64,000 bases of DNA from Montifringilla adamsi (lineage: Eukaryota; Chordata; Aves; Passeriformes; Passeridae): NCBI GenBank assembly GCA_017590115.1, contig JAGGNK010007004.1:11034418-11098417 (forward strand), written 5' to 3'. A program made the translations under genes and the position numbers. Within the stretch, counting starts at the first letter, position 1, and the number at the start of each line of letters is the position of its first letter. The notes beneath the pieces were generated by a model that saw only the letters and a program-made list of their open reading frames with translations, searched no databases and was not told where the DNA came from. Positions 62,201 to 64,000 of the stretch are shown piece after piece.

Positions 62201-63781
62201 ATAATTTCAATTAATATTAAAACCAGGTAATAGTGCAGAGGACTCTCATTTCCTATACTTGCAGGACACTCTTCATTGATAGGCTTATTCAAAGCAGGGC
62301 TACCATTCAACAAGGCTTGTCTTTAAATTCATACACTATATTTTGAGTTCCCTGAAGATACTGTTGATAATATTTGAAATTCTCTTAAAAGGGAAGACAA
62401 AATAGAACATCTTTCAGTAATTCACATACATCATAGGTGCGTTTTGCAGAGTGCCTGCATCCTTGAAGAAGATTAAACAAGACCTCTGCCTATAGTTTTG
62501 CTGAAATTCTTCCCCTTCCCTTACACAGAGAAGATTTTACTAACCAGAATAATAGAAAACAGCAAAAGATACCATTTTGCTTTGTCTGTACTTATATTTT
62601 AAGAAAGCTTCAGCACTCCATGCTATGGAACAATTAGATCTGAAAACTGAAGGAGGAAAACAAAATCAGTTTTCAAAAGGTTTGCAGAGGTGTGCTGGAG
62701 CTGTGCAGTTACAGGGACCTTGTCATCCACCCCCAAAGCCCCAGAGTGGGACCACAGCACAAAGCAGAGCATCCCTCATCTGCTGCTGCAGGTGTGGGGG
62801 GAAGGAGAGGTCCCAGTGTGGGCACTCACGCCTCCATGGCTCCTTCTGAACTCAAGGATTTTGTGCCTCAAGTTCTCTTTTCCTCTGTGGGGACAATATT
62901 TCACCTCACAGTGATGTTGTAGAAATAAATTATCTAACTACAGCGAGTAGGGAGAGCCTGAGTAATGAGCGTGGGGAACAGGCCTGAGAGGAAATGAGTA
63001 ATCCTGCCTCCAGAGCGCAGCCTGGGCCATGCACAGCAAATAAGGCCTGGAGGCACCTGAACAACGAGGTTAAATAAAATATTGAACAGCCACTCATTAA
63101 GAGCAACATAAAGCCAGGGAGCCTTCCCACTTCCCTGCTCGTGATCATCCACCACAGTAATCAGGGGTTGTGCCCTCTGTGTGTGTGTATGTGTATGTGT
63201 GTGTGCAAGGGGCAGAATCTGGGCTGCAGAGGCCACCTGGTGTCTGACAATCCCCAGCTCTGGAATGATTTATTATGCAATCTCCAGGTTATCTGTGTAG
63301 GCGTGTGTGTGAGGGGAAGCACTCGCCTCTCCCGCTGTCACAACATCCAAGGTGCGATGGATTAAGACTTCTCCACAGAGGCAGGGAGGGGATTTACTCA
63401 CAACTTCAGCAGTGATTTAATTCAGAGCCACACCATGTGGGTGTAATCACTCACTGTGTATCAGCTGCCTCCCATCCTGGAAAAGCCATCTGTAGAGCAG
63501 GCTGAGCTCTGTGCACACAGCGTGGACCCACCCTGCCACCACTTGTGAGTGAGTACGGCTGGGAGGTGCTGTGGCTGTGGCAGCAGTGCAGGGCTGGGAG
63601 GTGCAGGAGGTGCTGCGGCTGCGGCAGCAGTGCATGCACACCAAGGCAGAGGACCCGAGCCATCCCTGTTACCTGTTCAGCCAACAGCGAGGCCAGGCTT
63701 GAGTAAGCATCTGCAAACTCTGGGCCGTACTTAATGGAGTCCCGTAGCAAGATCACAGCTTCCTCCTTCTTCCCTTGGGAC
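50104..63781 (-). CDS. TMTC1: TMTC1, last eight coding exons (5' part outside window)
   Basis: Encodes the C-terminal 323 residues of transmembrane and TPR repeat-containing protein 1. Eight minus-strand exons (63781-63673, 58577-58475, 54688-54553, 53785-53641, 52878-52741, 52351-52229, 51042-50965, 50244-50104) all have AG/GT borders and compatible phases, and join into one open frame of tandem TPR units ending EVQEKDQT. I recognise the sequence as TMTC1 by family memory (for example AFESYKRAVELNPDQ and ISELFFTKGNQLREQ). TMTC1-4 are multi-pass ER proteins that O-mannosylate cadherins. The N-terminal membrane part lies upstream of base 64000; the TPRs seen here face the ER lumen in the accepted model. 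No frameshift or internal stop is present, so the gene looks functional. The downstream neighbour on the same strand is an ovochymase-like gene, which matches vertebrate TMTC1-OVCH1 order. Confidence 0.96.
50965..51042 (-). CDS. TMTC1: TMTC1 exon, TPR
   Basis: 78 bases, 26 codons, phase 0 at both ends. Acceptor TTTCTGTAG and donor AAG|GTATGA. It encodes SYKRAVELNPDQAQAWMNMG and joins in frame to the terminal exon. Confidence 0.94.
51671..51778 (+). mobile_element. CR1 LINE 3' fragment
   Basis: Contains GAATGGTTTGGATTGGGAGG, GACTTTAAAGA and CACTAGACCAGGTTGCTTC, the familiar 3' part of avian CR1 elements. About 108 bases, in a TMTC1 intron. Confidence 0.82.
52229..52351 (-). CDS. TMTC1: TMTC1 exon, TPR
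   Basis: 123 bases, 41 codons, phase 0 at both ends. Acceptor TTTTTCACAG and donor GAG|GTATGA. It encodes ALEAIEKALQLKPKDP and ISELFFTKGNQLREQ, among the most recognisable TMTC1 segments. Confidence 0.95.
52741..52878 (-). CDS. TMTC1: TMTC1 exon, TPR
   Basis: 138 bases, phase 0 at both ends. Acceptor CTGTTACAG and donor AAG|GTGCCG. The 46 codons include AQVLAMMGRTKEAEK and CYRLLSAIYSKQELYAK. The donor GTGCCG is weak. The acceptor lies 43 bases from the end of a solo LTR (52922-53558). Confidence 0.93.
52922..53558 (+). mobile_element. Solo LTR in a TMTC1 intron (TSD CCAGC)
   Basis: 637 bases from TGTCCTGGGGTGATG to AACCAGGACA. Perfect 5-base duplications CCAGC at 52917-52921 and 53559-53563. 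AATAAA near 53427 sets the plus orientation, antisense to TMTC1. It fills most of a 762-base intron. Confidence 0.88.
53641..53785 (-). CDS. TMTC1: TMTC1 exon, TPR
   Basis: 145 bases. Acceptor AAACTGCAG and donor CTG|GTGAGC. One base completes Arg, then 48 codons including AEILSPLGALYYNTGRYEEA. It is richer in GC than the neighbouring exons. A solo LTR begins 82 bases beyond the donor in the following intron. Confidence 0.94.
54553..54688 (-). CDS. TMTC1: TMTC1 exon, TPR
   Basis: 136 bases. Acceptor CTCTCCAG and donor AAGAG|GTGAGG. Two bases finish the split Gly, then 44 codons including HHVAMVNLGRLHRSLGQ, then AG of a split Arg. Standard TPR A/B helix spacing. Confidence 0.94.
54806..55625 (+). 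mobile_element. Solo LTR in a TMTC1 intron (TSD GCATG), internally duplicated
   Basis: 820 bases from TGTCCTGGGGTGAC to AACCAAGACA. Duplications GCATG at 54801-54805 and 55626-55630. Same family as the 52922 and 37385 elements. It contains a near-perfect tandem duplication of about 190 bases. AATAAA near 55494 gives plus orientation. Confidence 0.88.
55087..55460 (+). repeat. 190-base tandem duplication inside the LTR
   Basis: The block beginning GGGCCGGGCC at 55142 recurs at 55332 (offset 190) and stays nearly identical through CAGTATTGTTTAATA in each copy. The left parts of the two units are more diverged. Confidence 0.85.
55631..58474. other. TMTC1 intron sequence
   Basis: Remainder of the 3.8-kb intron between exons 58475-58577 and 54553-54688. 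No further exon or repeat border recognised. Confidence 0.7.
58475..58577 (-). CDS. TMTC1: TMTC1 exon, TPR
   Basis: 103 bases. Acceptor TCTTTCAAG and donor ACCG|GTAAGTGAG. It encodes fragment residues 37-70 plus one base of a split Gly; the TPR loop reads CPESSDLHNNYGVFLVDTG across the junction. Confidence 0.94.
58578..63672. other. TMTC1 intron sequence
   Basis: 5.1-kb intron with a (GT)n repeat. The flanking exons join in phase 0 with no missing residues by comparison with TMTC1, so no exon is expected inside. Confidence 0.7.
63178..63206. repeat. (GT)n microsatellite, interrupted
   Basis: GT repeats with TATG interruptions. Confidence 0.9.
63673..63781 (-). CDS. TMTC1: TMTC1 exon (first in window), TPR
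   Basis: 109 bases. Acceptor TTTCTGCAG before 63781 and donor CAG|GTAACA. One base completes a codon, followed by 36 codons with TPR helices KKEEAVILLRDSIKYGPE and FADAYSSLASLLAEQ (fragment residues 1-36). The exon ends in phase 0, matching the next exon. Confidence 0.93.
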
Positions 63782-64000
63782 CTGCAGAAAGGAGAGAAAA
63801 AAAAAACAGAAAGGAGAATTTCTGTAAGCACACGTTGAGGTTATCCCACTGATTAACTACTTTAAAGAGACGTGGAAGTGCCCAGCTTGCCCTTTTCAAC
63901 AAAGACTAAATGATTCATTCACGCCTCCTCTCCACAATGTGAGCACCCAGCATTTCCCCAGTCTCCAGCATCTGGGAGGACAGAGGCTTTAATGAATCAA

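Overview
This is vertebrate nuclear DNA, almost certainly from a songbird (passerine). The coding sequence is split into short exons with consensus splice sites. The gene order is TMTC1 followed by an ovochymase-1-like gene on the same strand. The repeats are a CR1 LINE tail and many avian-type solo LTRs, including three copies of an LTR type I recognise as abundant in songbirds (begins TGTGGCATT, carries a TA-rich tract). No bacterial-style genes, tRNAs, rRNAs or CRISPR arrays are visible.

Right third (about 50.1-64.0 kb, minus strand): the last eight coding exons of TMTC1, an ER membrane O-mannosyltransferase with tetratricopeptide repeats. All splice phases agree and the reading frame is intact for 323 residues to the stop at 50104-50106. 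The 5' part of the gene lies beyond base 64000. Two full-length solo LTRs of one family sit in its introns, one of them only 43 bases from a splice acceptor. The 3' UTR probably extends several kb below 50.1 kb, but its end could not be fixed.

Left and middle (about 5.7-36.5 kb, minus strand): scattered exons of a multidomain ovochymase-like gene (trypsin-type S1 and CUB domains). They occur in order S1, CUB, CUB, S1, CUB, S1. Position next to TMTC1 fits OVCH1. All three S1 domains are damaged at or near the catalytic GDSGG motif (GNSGG plus a frameshift; motif lost; GDSWW plus frame breaks), while the two exon candidates of the last CUB are open. I read this as a decayed or decaying gene.

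Between these exons lies a dense set of endogenous retrovirus remains: solo LTRs with target-site duplications at 9.4, 22.4, 32.4, 41.0, 52.9 and 54.8 kb; one at 28.4 kb with a near-perfect duplication; LTRs without a clear duplication at 5.0 and 42.1 kb; and a nested LTR-in-LTR at 26.3-27.4 kb. The most striking element is a 3.2-kb provirus at 37385-40600, flanked by CTCCA duplications. Its plus strand has lost nearly all G over more than 2.5 kb, the signature of APOBEC-type editing of the minus-strand cDNA. A second, smaller pol fragment with G depletion lies at 19.9-20.5 kb.
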